Source: Desulfolutivibrio sulfoxidireducens (GTDB lineage Bacteria; Desulfobacterota; Desulfovibrionia; Desulfovibrionales; Desulfovibrionaceae). From it: a stretch of DNA of 64,000 nt. The notes beneath the pieces are model-generated. The model searched no databases and was not told where the DNA came from. It was given only the letters and a program-made list of their open reading frames with translations. This document shows, in pieces, positions 18,988 to 27,875 of this stretch (its first letter is position 1; each line of letters starts with the position of its first letter). The translations under genes were made by a program, and so were the position numbers. Location of the stretch: NCBI RefSeq assembly GCF_013376475.1, contig NZ_CP045508.1, positions 865,501 through 929,500 of the forward strand. The letters are read 5' to 3'.

Positions 18988-19851
18988 ATGGACGACACGA
19001 AAGACCAGAACGCCTCCCCCACCGGGGGAAAAGAGGTCCGGCAGGTCACCCTGCTCGAGCACCTGACGGAGTTGCGCAACAGGCTCTTGCGCTGTTTCGT
19101 GGGCATCGGCGTGGGATTCCTCATAAGTTACGCCTTTGCCGAGCGGCTTTTGGGCGTGCTCTTGGAGCCCCTGGCCAGGGTTTTGCCCGAGGGAACGGGG
19201 CTTATCGCCCTGACCCTGCCGGAGAAGTTCTTCACGGTGATGAAACTGGCCTTCGTGGCCGGCATCTTCGTGGCCAGCCCGTACATCTTTTACGAGCTGT
19301 GGCGGTTCGTGGGACCGGGGCTGTACCGCGAGGAGCGGCGCATGGTGATCCCGGCGGCCCTGGCCTCGGCGATCTTTTTCGTGTGCGGGGCGCTTTTCGG
19401 CTACTATGTGGTCTTTCCCTTCGGGTTCAAGTTCTTCGTGGACTACGCCTCGGATCTGGTGACCATCATGCCCACGGTGGGGGACTATTTCTCCCTGGCC
19501 GTGACCCTTCTGATCGCCTTCGGACTGATCTTCAACCTGCCGGTGGTCATCTTTTTCCTGGCCCGGATGGGGGTGGTGACCAACAAATCCCTGCGCAAGT
19601 TCCGACGCTGGGCCGTGCTTCTGGCCTTCGTGGCCGCGGCCATCCTGACCCCCACCCCCGACGCCATAAACCAGTTGCTCATGGCCGGCCCCATCATCAT
19701 CCTGTACGAGGTGGGCATCTGGGTGGCCTATTTCGTGGGCAAAAAGCGCGACAAGGCGGCCGGGAAGACCCCGCCGGTCCCGGAGGAGACCCCGCCGGCT
19801 CCGGAAAAAACCCCGGGCAGGGAGGACGCCACGCCGGGGGAGCCGCGGTGA
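18988..19851 (+). CDS. tatC: Twin-arginine translocase subunit TatC
   Basis: A 287-residue inner-membrane protein that recognises twin-arginine signal peptides. Recognisable parts are VTLLEHLTELRNRLLRCF, LPEKFFTVMKLAF, SPYIFYELWRFVGPGLY and TPTPDAINQLLMAGPI, with six membrane segments. After the last segment a charged proline-rich tail (KTPPVPEETPPAPEKTPG) of about 35 residues is added. No tatA or tatB gene is adjacent, so they lie elsewhere. The hydrogenase small subunit encoded at 31521-32462 is an expected client. The start at 18988 follows CGGCGGA; upstream in-frame sequence overlaps the end of kup and is not family-like. Confidence 0.95.
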   Translation: MDDTKDQNASPTGGKEVRQVTLLEHLTELRNRLLRCFVGIGVGFLISYAFAERLLGVLLEPLARVLPEGTGLIALTLPEKFFTVMKLAFVAGIFVASPYIFYELWRFVGPGLYREERRMVIPAALASAIFFVCGALFGYYVVFPFGFKFFVDYASDLVTIMPTVGDYFSLAVTLLIAFGLIFNLPVVIFFLARMGVVTNKSLRKFRRWAVLLAFVAAAILTPTPDAINQLLMAGPIIILYEVGIWVAYFVGKKRDKAAGKTPPVPEETPPAPEKTPGREDATPGEPR

Positions 19852-19985
19852 GGGGAAAGACGGGCATGTTTGTTACAAACTTGAACCGGCACGGCCCCGG
19901 CGCGTCCTGATTCGGGAACCGCCCGGTCTGGATCGGGCATAACTCCCCGTGCCGCCCCGGACAGGACCGCAGCCCCTGTTTCTTG

Positions 19986-21324
19986 GTTCTTCTGGGAATT
20001 CCGGGAAGGAAAAGTGATTTGAGACAACGGTAACTCTCCGATATCTCGAAGGTTGCGAAGCCAAACGAGAGCAAAGGAGAGCACCGTTGTCCGGATCAGA
20101 GATTACCCGGCTTCTGGGCGGCTGGGAAGGATATCGTATCGGGACGGTCCAGCGTTTCGAGGCTGGCGAGAAAGGGCTGCAAGCCGAAGTCTGGATCGAG
20201 CTTTTGCCGCTCAAGCGAAGACGGATGCGTTGCAGCGGGTGCGGAAGACTCGTGAGCAAGGTCCACGATATCGAGGAGCGGTGGATTCGCGACCTGCCAC
20301 TTCTGGACACGGCAACGTGGCTTCTGGTCTGGCGACGCAGGGTTCGTTGCCCGGATTGCGGGGCAAAGCTTGAGGAGTTGCCTTGGGTTGGGCGCTACTC
20401 GCGAGTGACCAAGCGCTTGGCCGAAAGCATCGGCAGGTTGTGCGAGGTGGCTTCCATCAAGCATGTGGCCTCGTTCTTCGGCATGAGTTGGTGGGCGGTC
20501 AAGGCCGTGGACAAGCAATACCTTGCTGAAAAGCTCGGACCTGCGGACGTGAGCAACGTGAGTGCCATCGCCATGGACGAGTTCGCCATCCAGAAGGGGC
20601 ATCGCTACGCCACGGTGATCGTGGAGCCGTACATCAAACGCGTGCTCTGGGTCGGCCGGGGCCGAAGCCGCGAAAGCATCCGGCCGTTCTTTGAACTGCT
20701 TGGCCCGGAAGGTTGTCAAGCCATCAAAGCCGTGGCCATGGACATGAACGGCGCTTACGAGGCGGAGGTCCGGGCTTGGTGCCCCGATGCTGCAATCGTC
20801 TACGACCTGTTCCATGTGGTCATGAAGTACGGCCGCGAAGTCATCGATCCGGTCCGCCGCGCCGAAGCCAAACGTGCCGAGGGTGACAGGCAGGCATGCA
20901 AGGTGATCAAGGGCTCGCGCTGGCTACTGCTGCGAAACAAGCGAAACATCGAGAGCCAGGACGACAGGATCAGGCTCTATGATCTGCTCGAAGCCAACCG
21001 GAACTTGATGAAAGTCTATGTGCTCAAGGAGGATATGAAGCAGCTCTGGGACTTTCGCTACCCGAAAGCGGCTAAACGCTTCTGGAAGGACTGGTACCGA
21101 CGGGCTATGCAAAGCGGGATCGAGCCGCTACGCCGCTTCGCCAAAAGACTCAAGCCCTACGTACCAGGCATCGTGGCCCACTGCCGCCATCGGCTGCACA
21201 CCAGTCTCCTGGAAGGGATCAACAACAAGATCAAGGTGATCAAACGGATGGCTTACGGCTTCAGGGACGACGCCTACTTCTTCCTCAAAATCAGGGCTGC
21301 TTTTCCCGGAATTCCGCGATGAAC
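19986..21324 (+). mobile_element. ISL3-family insertion sequence, intact, with 10-bp target duplication
   Basis: A 1339-bp element bounded by imperfect inverted repeats: the left end reads GTTCTTCTGGGAATTCCGGG from 19986 and the right end, read inward, GTTCATCGCGGAATTCCGGG from 21324. Both ends abut the direct repeat CTGTTTCTTG (19976-19985 and 21325-21334), the expected mark of a transposition event. ISL3 elements more often make 8-bp duplications, so 10 bp is notable. One transposase gene fills the element and its stop lies inside the right repeat. It landed in an intergenic gap after tatC and interrupts no visible gene. Confidence 0.88.
20087..21322 (+). CDS. ISL3-family transposase
   Basis: A 411-residue DDE transposase. 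The N-terminus has zinc-binding pairs in RCSGCG and RCPDCG, followed by a helix-turn-helix region (VASIKHVASFFGMSWWAVK). Catalytic acids fit MDEFAIQKGHRY (first Asp), AVAMDMNGAY (second Asp) and HTSLLEGINNKIK (Glu). Translation begins at a TTG (20087-20089) with AAGGAGA six bases before it. The frame is complete with no frameshift, so the element is probably active or recently so. The stop codon overlaps the right inverted repeat. Confidence 0.93.
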   Translation: MSGSEITRLLGGWEGYRIGTVQRFEAGEKGLQAEVWIELLPLKRRRMRCSGCGRLVSKVHDIEERWIRDLPLLDTATWLLVWRRRVRCPDCGAKLEELPWVGRYSRVTKRLAESIGRLCEVASIKHVASFFGMSWWAVKAVDKQYLAEKLGPADVSNVSAIAMDEFAIQKGHRYATVIVEPYIKRVLWVGRGRSRESIRPFFELLGPEGCQAIKAVAMDMNGAYEAEVRAWCPDAAIVYDLFHVVMKYGREVIDPVRRAEAKRAEGDRQACKVIKGSRWLLLRNKRNIESQDDRIRLYDLLEANRNLMKVYVLKEDMKQLWDFRYPKAAKRFWKDWYRRAMQSGIEPLRRFAKRLKPYVPGIVAHCRHRLHTSLLEGINNKIKVIKRMAYGFRDDAYFFLKIRAAFPGIPR

Positions 21325-21413
21325 CTGTTTCTTGCCGCCGAGTCGTTTCCCGGGCCGCAACACCGCTTTTGATCAGCCATGACCCGGGGACGGCCGGAAC
21401 CGCCTTCCCGGCG

Positions 21414-21443
21414 TTGACAACTTCCCTTCGTTTCTGCTTTATG
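21414..21443 (+). promoter_or_regulatory. Candidate sigma-70 promoter for the 3D-domain lipoprotein
   Basis: TTGACA (21414-21419), 18-base spacer, TTTATG (21438-21443), about 85 bases before the ATG at 21527. The -10 match is weak. Confidence 0.4.
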
Positions 21444-21526
21444 GTTTTTCCCGAATCGGTCTTGCCGCAAACGCGCGGCATCGCTTTTGCACGAAACACC
21501 ACAAGGAGGAACGCCCCCCGGGAGCC

Positions 21527-22135
21527 ATGCCCGGGCGCACCCGACAGCGTATGCCTATGCCGGTATTCCCCGACAGCACCCCACGCGGCGGCGCGAGGCC
21601 GCCAGGATCGTCCAGGCTTCTGGCCCGGGCGGCGTTTCCGTGCCTTCTGGCCCTTGTGGCCTTTGTGTGCGGGTGTGCGCAAAAAGGGGAAGAGATGCCG
21701 TCAAGCCTGACGGCCCACGTCACGGCCCGGCCGGCCGGAACCCCGCCAGCCGGCCAGGCGGACTGTTTCGACCTGGGCCGCACCGACGATCCGGACCGGC
21801 TCTTCGGCACGGTCTGCCCGCCGCGAAAGGCGCTTTCGGTCAAGGCCAAGGCCTACGTGTCCCATGGCCGCGCGAAAAAGAAATCCGGCTATCCGCGCGG
21901 GGCCTGGGGCGACACCCTGACCCCGGACATCAAGGCCATCGCGGTCTCGCCCGATCTGGTGGACGCGGGCCTGGGCTACAAGACCAGACTCACCATCGAG
22001 GGGCTGCCCGGCGAATACCAGGTCCTGGACCTGATGCACGGCCGGTGGCGCAAGACCATCGACATCTATTTCGGGGATGACCGCAAGGCCGCCCGGCTGT
22101 GGGGCAACCGGACCATCACCGTCTCCTGGGACTGA
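21527..22135 (+). CDS. 3D-domain lipoprotein, likely cell-wall related
   Basis: A 202-residue protein. After an arginine-rich N-terminus a hydrophobic stretch ends in VAFVCGC (lipobox-like, cysteine near residue 50), suggesting a lipoprotein. The C-terminal half matches the 3D domain (three-aspartate, double-psi barrel as in MltA): IKAIAVSPDLVDAGLGY, VLDLMHGRW, KTIDIYFGDDRKA and TITVSW. Such domains occur in peptidoglycan-cleaving enzymes of the cell envelope. Start at 21527 behind GGGAG. The recently inserted IS lies about 200 bases upstream but the proposed promoter is between IS and gene. Confidence 0.75.
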   Translation: MPGRTRQRMPMPVFPDSTPRGGARPPGSSRLLARAAFPCLLALVAFVCGCAQKGEEMPSSLTAHVTARPAGTPPAGQADCFDLGRTDDPDRLFGTVCPPRKALSVKAKAYVSHGRAKKKSGYPRGAWGDTLTPDIKAIAVSPDLVDAGLGYKTRLTIEGLPGEYQVLDLMHGRWRKTIDIYFGDDRKAARLWGNRTITVSWD

Positions 22136-22442
22136 GCCTGACGGTTCCCGGCCGTCGCCCGCGTGCGGTGGACGGTCCTTTGCGGCGTCCGGCCCGTTCT
22201 CCGTCTTTCGAAGTCCGTCCGCGGTTTTCTCTCCCGCACCCCGGCGACATGCGTTCCCCTCCCTTCGGAGTGGCCGGCTTGCGGCCCAGGCGGTTCGCAA
22301 CGCGCTGTCCCCTGTCGTCCTCCTTTGCCCTGCGGATGCGATCATGGTTCCCATCGACAATGTTGCCATCAAATATGCTGGCATGCTTGACAAAAAAACC
22401 GGACGCGCCTCCGGCCCGCACGGCCTTTCCGCGCGAAAAAAA
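22136..22442. other. Gene-free spacer after the 3D-domain gene
   Basis: About 300 bases with no frame that looks coding and no clear repeat; only the bidirectional terminator at its right end is recognisable. Confidence 0.5.
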
Positions 22443-22472
22443 ACGCCCCCGACAACGGGGGCGTCGTTTTTT
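22437..22472. terminator. Bidirectional intrinsic terminator
   Basis: ACGCCCCC (22443-22450) pairs with GGGGGCGT (22457-22464); an A-run precedes and a T-run follows, so it can act for the minus-strand citrate synthase gene and for plus-strand transcripts. Confidence 0.8.
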
Positions 22473-22490
22473 GAGGGAGGACCGAGACGA

Positions 22491-23801
22491 TCAGCCGCCG
22501 GCGCCCCGGGTGGACTGGCGGTGCTCCACGGGGATGAAATCCCGCCGGGCCGGGCCGGTGTAGATCTGCCGGGGACGATGCAGCCGGATGGCCGGATCGC
22601 GGTATTCCTCGAACCAGTGGGCGATCCAGCCGGGCATGCGGCCGATGGCGAACATCACCGGAAACATGTTCACCGGTATCCCCAGGGTGCGCAGGATGAT
22701 GCCCGAATAGAAATCCACGTTGGGATACAGCCGCCGCTCCTGGAAGTAGTCGTCGGCCAGGGCCGTGTCCTCCAACTCCTGGGCGATCTCCAGCAGGGGG
22801 TCGGCCGTGCCGGTGCTTAAAAGCAGATTGTGGGCCGCTTTCTTGAGTACCCGGGCCCGGGGGTCGAAGTTGCGGTAGACCCGGTGCCCAAAGCCCATCA
22901 GCCGGAACTCCTTTTTCTTCACCTTCTCCAGGAAGTCTTTGACCTGGTACTGGCCCTGGCGGATGTTTTCGAGCATCTCGATGACCGCCGCGTTGGCCCC
23001 GCCGTGCAGCCTGCCCCACAGGGCGCAGATCCCGGACGAGACCGAGGCGAACAGATTGGCCTGGGTGGAACCGACCATGCGCACCGTGGAGCAGGAGCAG
23101 TTCTGCTCGTGGTCGGCATGCACGATCAGAAACAGCGACAGGGCGCTCACGGCCTGGGGCAGTGGCTCGAAGGGCCGGTTGGGCACGGAGAACATCATGT
23201 GCAGGAAGTTGCGGCAGTAGCTTAAATCCGGGTCCGGATACATGAACGGCAGGCCCCGGGACTTGCGGTAGCTGAACGCCGCGATGGTGCGCACCTTGCT
23301 CATGAGCTTGGCCGCCGCCAGCCGGAATTCGCGCAGGTTCACGATCTCCAGAAGCTCGGGATGATAGCTGCCAAGCGAGTTGATGACCGCCGAGAGGATG
23401 GCCATGGGCTCGCCGTTGGGCGGGAATCCGTCGAAGTGGTGCAGCAGGTCCTCGTGCAAGAGTTCGTGCTCGGACAAAAGGGAGCGGAACGCCGTGCGCT
23501 CCTCGGCCGTGGGCAGCTCGCCGAAGATGAGCAGCATGGCCGTCTCGATAAACGAACTGCGCTCGGCCAGTTCCTCAATGGGATAGCCCCGGTGGCGCAG
23601 GATGCCGCGTTCGCCGTCCACGAAGGTGATGGCGCTTTTGCAGGAACCCGTGTTGGCGTAGCCCGGGTCGTAGGTCACGTATCCGGTCAACCGGCGCAGG
23701 TCGGTGATGTCGATGCCGACCTCGCCCTCGGAGCCGATGTGCACGGGCAGTTCGTAGCTTTTGTCCCCGATGGTCAGGGTAGCGGTTTTCGCGTCGCTCA
23801 T
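22491..23801 (-). CDS. gltA: Citrate synthase (Si-type, GltA family)
   Basis: A 436-residue enzyme that condenses acetyl-CoA and oxaloacetate to citrate in the cytoplasm. Family motifs are plain: GYPIEELAE, VHADHEQNCS (catalytic His region), GRLHGGANAAV and GFGHRVYRNFDPRA (second catalytic His), plus the N-terminal beta domain of the hexameric bacterial form. The ATG at 23799-23801 has GGGAGG upstream. The gene stands alone, about 220 bases after metW on the same strand. Some Desulfovibrio species are known to rely on an unrelated Re-citrate synthase, so presence of a standard Si-type enzyme is worth noting. Confidence 0.95.
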   Translation of the reverse strand: MSDAKTATLTIGDKSYELPVHIGSEGEVGIDITDLRRLTGYVTYDPGYANTGSCKSAITFVDGERGILRHRGYPIEELAERSSFIETAMLLIFGELPTAEERTAFRSLLSEHELLHEDLLHHFDGFPPNGEPMAILSAVINSLGSYHPELLEIVNLREFRLAAAKLMSKVRTIAAFSYRKSRGLPFMYPDPDLSYCRNFLHMMFSVPNRPFEPLPQAVSALSLFLIVHADHEQNCSCSTVRMVGSTQANLFASVSSGICALWGRLHGGANAAVIEMLENIRQGQYQVKDFLEKVKKKEFRLMGFGHRVYRNFDPRARVLKKAAHNLLLSTGTADPLLEIAQELEDTALADDYFQERRLYPNVDFYSGIILRTLGIPVNMFPVMFAIGRMPGWIAHWFEEYRDPAIRLHRPRQIYTGPARRDFIPVEHRQSTRGAGG

Positions 23802-24023
23802 AGGAAACCTCCCTCGGGTCGGTGATGCTGCGGACCTCGTGAAAAAAGCCGGAAAAAGGCGGACGGAACCTGCGGTAGGAAAACGCATACCCCAAAAACG
23901 TCCGGATGTCTTCCCTCGGCCTGTCGGGCGGACTGCGAGGCGCAACGGAAACCGGGGGATCGGGAGGTCCGGGGCGCTTCCGGGCCGGACATCCCCGGTG
24001 CGGGCCGGGACGCGGGGGCGGCG

Positions 24024-24635
24024 TCAGGGACGCGGGGGCGTCCGGCCCAGCAGAAAAATGCCGTAGGTGGCCAGGAGATTGGGGAAAAAGGTCGTGACCC
24101 GGCCGGTCTCCTGGTGGTGCGGGGTGTGGATCGCCGTCTCGCGCAGGATCGAGAACCCGCCGGTCTTGCAGAAGCGCCGGAAGTCCTTGATGGCGATGAC
24201 CCGGATGTTCGGGGTGTCGTGCCACTGGTAGGGCAATTCCCGCGAGACCGGGGCCCGGCCCTTGAAGAAGAGCTGGGCGCGCACGCCAAAGTGGGCGAAA
24301 TTGGGGAAGCTGACGATGCCGCGCCCGCCCACCCGCAGCATCTCCCGGATGAGCCGGCCCGGGTCGTAGACCTGTTGCAGGGTCTGGCTCAGGATCACAT
24401 AGTCGAAGGCCGCGTCCGGGTAGTCGGCGACCTCGACGTTTATGTCCCCGTGCACCACGGACAGGCCCTTGGTGATGGCCTCGGCCACCCTGGACTCGTC
24501 GATCTCGATGCCCGTGCCGGTGATGCCCTTTTCCCGGATGAGGTGGGACAGGAGATCCCCCGCGCCGCAGCCCAGGTCCAGGACGCGCGAGCCGGGCGTG
24601 ATCCACGAGGCGATGATCCGCAGGTCGTAGCGCAC
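24024..24635 (-). CDS. metW: Methionine biosynthesis protein MetW
   Basis: A 203-residue methyltransferase-fold protein. VLDLGCGAGDLL is the SAM-binding loop, and LSQTLQQVYDPGRLIREMLRVG is characteristic of MetW. MetW is encoded beside metX in many Proteobacteria and is needed for homoserine acetylation or succinylation to work in several of them; its own chemistry is uncertain. Translation starts at a GTG (24633-24635) four bases after the metX stop, with AAGGA inside the metX end, so the two are coupled. Confidence 0.94.
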   Translation of the reverse strand: MRYDLRIIASWITPGSRVLDLGCGAGDLLSHLIREKGITGTGIEIDESRVAEAITKGLSVVHGDINVEVADYPDAAFDYVILSQTLQQVYDPGRLIREMLRVGGRGIVSFPNFAHFGVRAQLFFKGRAPVSRELPYQWHDTPNIRVIAIKDFRRFCKTGGFSILRETAIHTPHHQETGRVTTFFPNLLATYGIFLLGRTPPRP

Positions 24636-24639
24636 GAAT

Positions 24640-25833
24640 TCAGTCCTTTTCCCCGGAATCGAGGCGGGCCGCGTCCAAAAGCCGGGCCAGGAAACGGGAC
24701 AGGATGGCCTCCAGCCGGGGGTTGGGCAGAAGAAAGGCGTCGTGGCCCCAGTCGGCGGTGATCTCCACGAAGCTCACGTCCAGGCCGTTTTTCTTCATGG
24801 CCTGGACCATGGCCCTGGACTGGTAGGTCGGGTAGAGCCAGTCCGAGGTGAAGGAGACCACCAGATAGGCGCACTTGGCCCTGGAAAAGGCGGCCACGGC
24901 CGAGCCGTTGCCATGGGCCTTCTCCAGATTGAAGTAGTCGGCGGCCTTGGTCACGTACAGAAACGAGTTGGCGTCGAAGCGGTCCACGAATTTTTTGCCC
25001 TGGTGGCGCAGGTAGCTCTCCACCTGGAAATCGGCCTCGAAGTTGAACGAGATGTCGCAGCGGTCCTGGAGCCGGCGGTCGAACTTGGCCCGCATGGCCT
25101 CGTCCGAAAGATAGGTGATGTGCCCGATCATCCGGGCCACGGCCAGGCCCATGTCCGGCTTTTCCGGATAGCGGGAATAGTCGCCGCCCCGCCAGTTGGG
25201 GTCGGCCATGATCGCCTGCCGGGCCACCTCGTTAAACGCAATGGCCAGGGCCGAGTGCTTGGTGGTGGAGGCCAGGGACACCGCCCCCCGGACCATGTCC
25301 GGATAGCGCACGGACCACTCCAGGACCTGCATGCCGCCCATGGACCCGCCCACGACGGCCAGAAGCCGGTCGATGCCCAGGTAGTCCACGAGGGCCTTTT
25401 GGGCCGTGACCATGTCGCCTATGGTCACCACGGGAAATTCCAGGCCGTAGGGCGTGTCCGTGGCCGGGTTTATGGAACCCGGACCGGTGGACCCCATGCA
25501 GCCGCCCAGGACGTTGGAGCAGACCACGAAGTATTTCCGGGTGTCGATGGCCTTGCCCGGGCCGATCATGATGTCCCACCAGCCGGGCTTGGGGTCGGTT
25601 GCGTCGTAGTAGCCGGCGGCGTGGGAATCCCCGGTCAGGGCGTGCGCGACAAGGACGGCGTTGTCTTTTTGCGGGGCAAGCTCGCCGTAGGTCTCATAGG
25701 CCAGGGTCACCGGGCCAAGGGACAGCCCGGATTCCACGGCCAGGGGATGCGGCGGCGCGGCAAAGGTGAAAAAGCGTTTCTCCACCTGGCCCACGCTGCC
25801 GCCCGGGGCGGTTTGGTCCACGTATTCGCTCAC
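24640..25833 (-). CDS. metX: Homoserine O-acetyltransferase
   Basis: A 397-residue alpha/beta-hydrolase-fold enzyme that acylates L-homoserine, the first committed step of methionine synthesis. GGSMGGMQ holds the nucleophile Ser164; FTSDWLYPT and DWGHDAFLLP supply the Asp and His of the triad. LVAHALTGDSHAAG and NVLGGCMGSTGPGS are typical of MetX. The GTG at 25831-25833 is preferred because GGAGA lies seven bases upstream; an ATG at 25866 would add eleven residues without a good ribosome site. First gene of a metX-metW operon, divergent from the LysM gene. The acyl donor (acetyl- or succinyl-CoA) cannot be settled by eye. Confidence 0.95.
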   Translation of the reverse strand: MSEYVDQTAPGGSVGQVEKRFFTFAAPPHPLAVESGLSLGPVTLAYETYGELAPQKDNAVLVAHALTGDSHAAGYYDATDPKPGWWDIMIGPGKAIDTRKYFVVCSNVLGGCMGSTGPGSINPATDTPYGLEFPVVTIGDMVTAQKALVDYLGIDRLLAVVGGSMGGMQVLEWSVRYPDMVRGAVSLASTTKHSALAIAFNEVARQAIMADPNWRGGDYSRYPEKPDMGLAVARMIGHITYLSDEAMRAKFDRRLQDRCDISFNFEADFQVESYLRHQGKKFVDRFDANSFLYVTKAADYFNLEKAHGNGSAVAAFSRAKCAYLVVSFTSDWLYPTYQSRAMVQAMKKNGLDVSFVEITADWGHDAFLLPNPRLEAILSRFLARLLDAARLDSGEKD

Positions 25834-26072
25834 CTTCTGTCTCCATGATGCGTGACGCTCATGCATACCGCCGATTCCGGTCCCTGTCATCCGTGCCCCC
25901 GGGTCCTGGCCTCGGGGCAGCCCCTTGCCGCATGTCCGGACACAGGGCCGGGGAGAAGGGCCATGCGTCGCGCCGGGACCTCCCCACGCGGGGCTTTGCC
26001 CCCGGCCGGCGCATGGGATATAGGGGCCTTGCCGCGCGCGGGAGAACCATCCGCGACGCGCTGGAGGACACC

Positions 26073-27833
26073 ATGCCAAGCGCCATGCGCCGCTTTTGTA
26101 TCGCCATATCCGTTGCCGCCTGTTGCGTGGCCCTGGCCGGATTCGCCCTGGCCGCCGATCCCGAGAAAAAGCCCGACGGGTTTCGGGGCATCGCCTGGGG
26201 AACCGAGGTCTCGGGCCTCAAAGACATGGTCCTGGTGGAAAAGGACGGGGATTTCGCGGACTACGACCGCAAGGGCGACAAGCTGGACCTGGGGGGGATG
26301 CCGGTTGCCGTGGTCACCTACGGGTTTTACAAGGGACAATTCTACCACGCGGCCATCGGCTACGAGGGGGCCACGGGCTTCGACGCCGTGCAGGAGCACC
26401 TTGTGGCCAAGTACGGCCGGCCCGACGCCCTGACGGAACGCACGGACGGCGATGGCCGGGCCTATGTGCTCTCGGCCTGGAACTGGCCGGGGTACGCCTA
26501 CATCGGGCATCGTCGGTACAAGGACGGCACGGCCGGCCGGCTTTTCTATTTCTACAGCCCGCTGGTCGAGGCCTCCAAGGCCGCGGCGGCCTCGGCCGTG
26601 GCCACGGCGGCCATGGCCCCCAAGTCCCCCGGCGCGGCAGGCCCCTCCGAATCGGCGGCCAGGCCGGGCAAGACCTCGGACAGGGAAAAAAGCGCCCCCC
26701 CGGCCCAGATGCCGGCCCAAAAGACCGAGCCGAAGGTCCAGGCCGAGGCCCCGACGCCCCGCGAGGAGGCCGCCCGGGCCGTTCCGGAGCCGGAGACGCC
26801 AAAGGCGCGCGTTGCCCCGGACGTGTCGGAAAAGACCGCCGCTGTTCCGGGGAACGAGGCGGGCGCGACCCACGTGATCGTCAAGGGCGACATGCTCTCG
26901 GCCCTGGCCAAGCGCTACGGGGTGCCCCGCGACGCCATCCTGGCCGCCAACCCGGGCATCACCCCGACCAATCTGAAGCTCGGGCAGACCCTGCGCATCC
27001 CGGGCGGAAAGGGCGTCCAGGCCCCGGAGGCTGCCGAGGCCAAGACCGCCGTCGAGGCCAAGCCCGCGACCAAGGGAAAGTCCGAGGCCACGTCTGCTTC
27101 CGAGGTCGGGACCGCGCCCGTCGAGAAGGCGGCGTCGGCCGCCACGCCAACCCCCGAGGTCGCGCCGGCTGACGTGGCCGAGACCAGGCCGGGGCCGAAA
27201 GAGGCATCCGGCCCGGTCGCGGCGACGAAACCCGCCGGCCAGGAAACCCTGTCCGCCACCGAGGCCGCCCTGGCGCATGCGGAGCACGCCGCGCCGCGGA
27301 CCCCTGAGCCCAGGGTCGACCCGGCCGTGAAAAAGGCCGCGCCCGGAACCCACGTCATTGCCCAGGGGGACATGATCTCGGCCCTGGCCAATCGGTACGG
27401 GGTCACGGAAAAGGCCATCCTCAAGGCCAACCCGGGACTCAAACCCGGCAATCTGCAACTGGGCAAGGTCATCCGGCTGCCGGCCGGGGCCAAGGCCGGC
27501 GCAACCCCGGACGTCGCCCCGGCGGCGCAAGCCGCCACCCCCGAACCCAAGCCTGAACCAGCGGCCGAGGTCCCGGCTTCCCCGGCACGGGAGGCCAAGG
27601 CGTCCGAACCCGCCCCCGAGGTTCCGGCGATTTCGCCCGAAGCGAAGACCGCCCCGAAAGCCGAGGCCGCGCCCGCTCAAGCCGGAAAGCCCCGGGAACA
27701 CGTGCTGGAATTCGAGGACACCCTGTCCGGACTGGCCAAGCGCTACGGCGTGACCACGGCGGCCATCATGAAGGCCAATCCCGGACTCGACCCCAAAAAG
27801 CTCAAGCCGGGAAAAAAGATCAAAATTCCCTGA
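26073..27833 (+). CDS. Secreted triple-LysM protein
   Basis: A 586-residue exported protein. A signal peptide (ISVAACCVALAGFALA) is cut near residue 27. Residues about 30-160 form a compact domain (GFRGIAWGTEVSGL, AYIGHRRYKDGT) that is not assigned. Long Ala/Pro/Glu/Lys linkers join three LysM peptidoglycan-binding domains at about residues 267-311, 426-470 and 542-585, each with a KRYGV or NRYGV core and AI(L/M)KANPG. The ATG at 26073 has GGAGG upstream. It should sit in the periplasm bound to the cell wall. The second and third repeats are more alike than the first, suggesting stepwise duplication. Confidence 0.85.
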   Translation: MPSAMRRFCIAISVAACCVALAGFALAADPEKKPDGFRGIAWGTEVSGLKDMVLVEKDGDFADYDRKGDKLDLGGMPVAVVTYGFYKGQFYHAAIGYEGATGFDAVQEHLVAKYGRPDALTERTDGDGRAYVLSAWNWPGYAYIGHRRYKDGTAGRLFYFYSPLVEASKAAAASAVATAAMAPKSPGAAGPSESAARPGKTSDREKSAPPAQMPAQKTEPKVQAEAPTPREEAARAVPEPETPKARVAPDVSEKTAAVPGNEAGATHVIVKGDMLSALAKRYGVPRDAILAANPGITPTNLKLGQTLRIPGGKGVQAPEAAEAKTAVEAKPATKGKSEATSASEVGTAPVEKAASAATPTPEVAPADVAETRPGPKEASGPVAATKPAGQETLSATEAALAHAEHAAPRTPEPRVDPAVKKAAPGTHVIAQGDMISALANRYGVTEKAILKANPGLKPGNLQLGKVIRLPAGAKAGATPDVAPAAQAATPEPKPEPAAEVPASPAREAKASEPAPEVPAISPEAKTAPKAEAAPAQAGKPREHVLEFEDTLSGLAKRYGVTTAAIMKANPGLDPKKLKPGKKIKIP

Positions 27834-27875
27834 TCCGCGTCGATTTGTGGTGGTGCGGCGGGAAGGCGGGGAAGA

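Noticed and set aside
25834-26072. SAM riboswitch before metX
   Set aside because: The gap is short and none of the SAM riboswitch core elements could be recognised.
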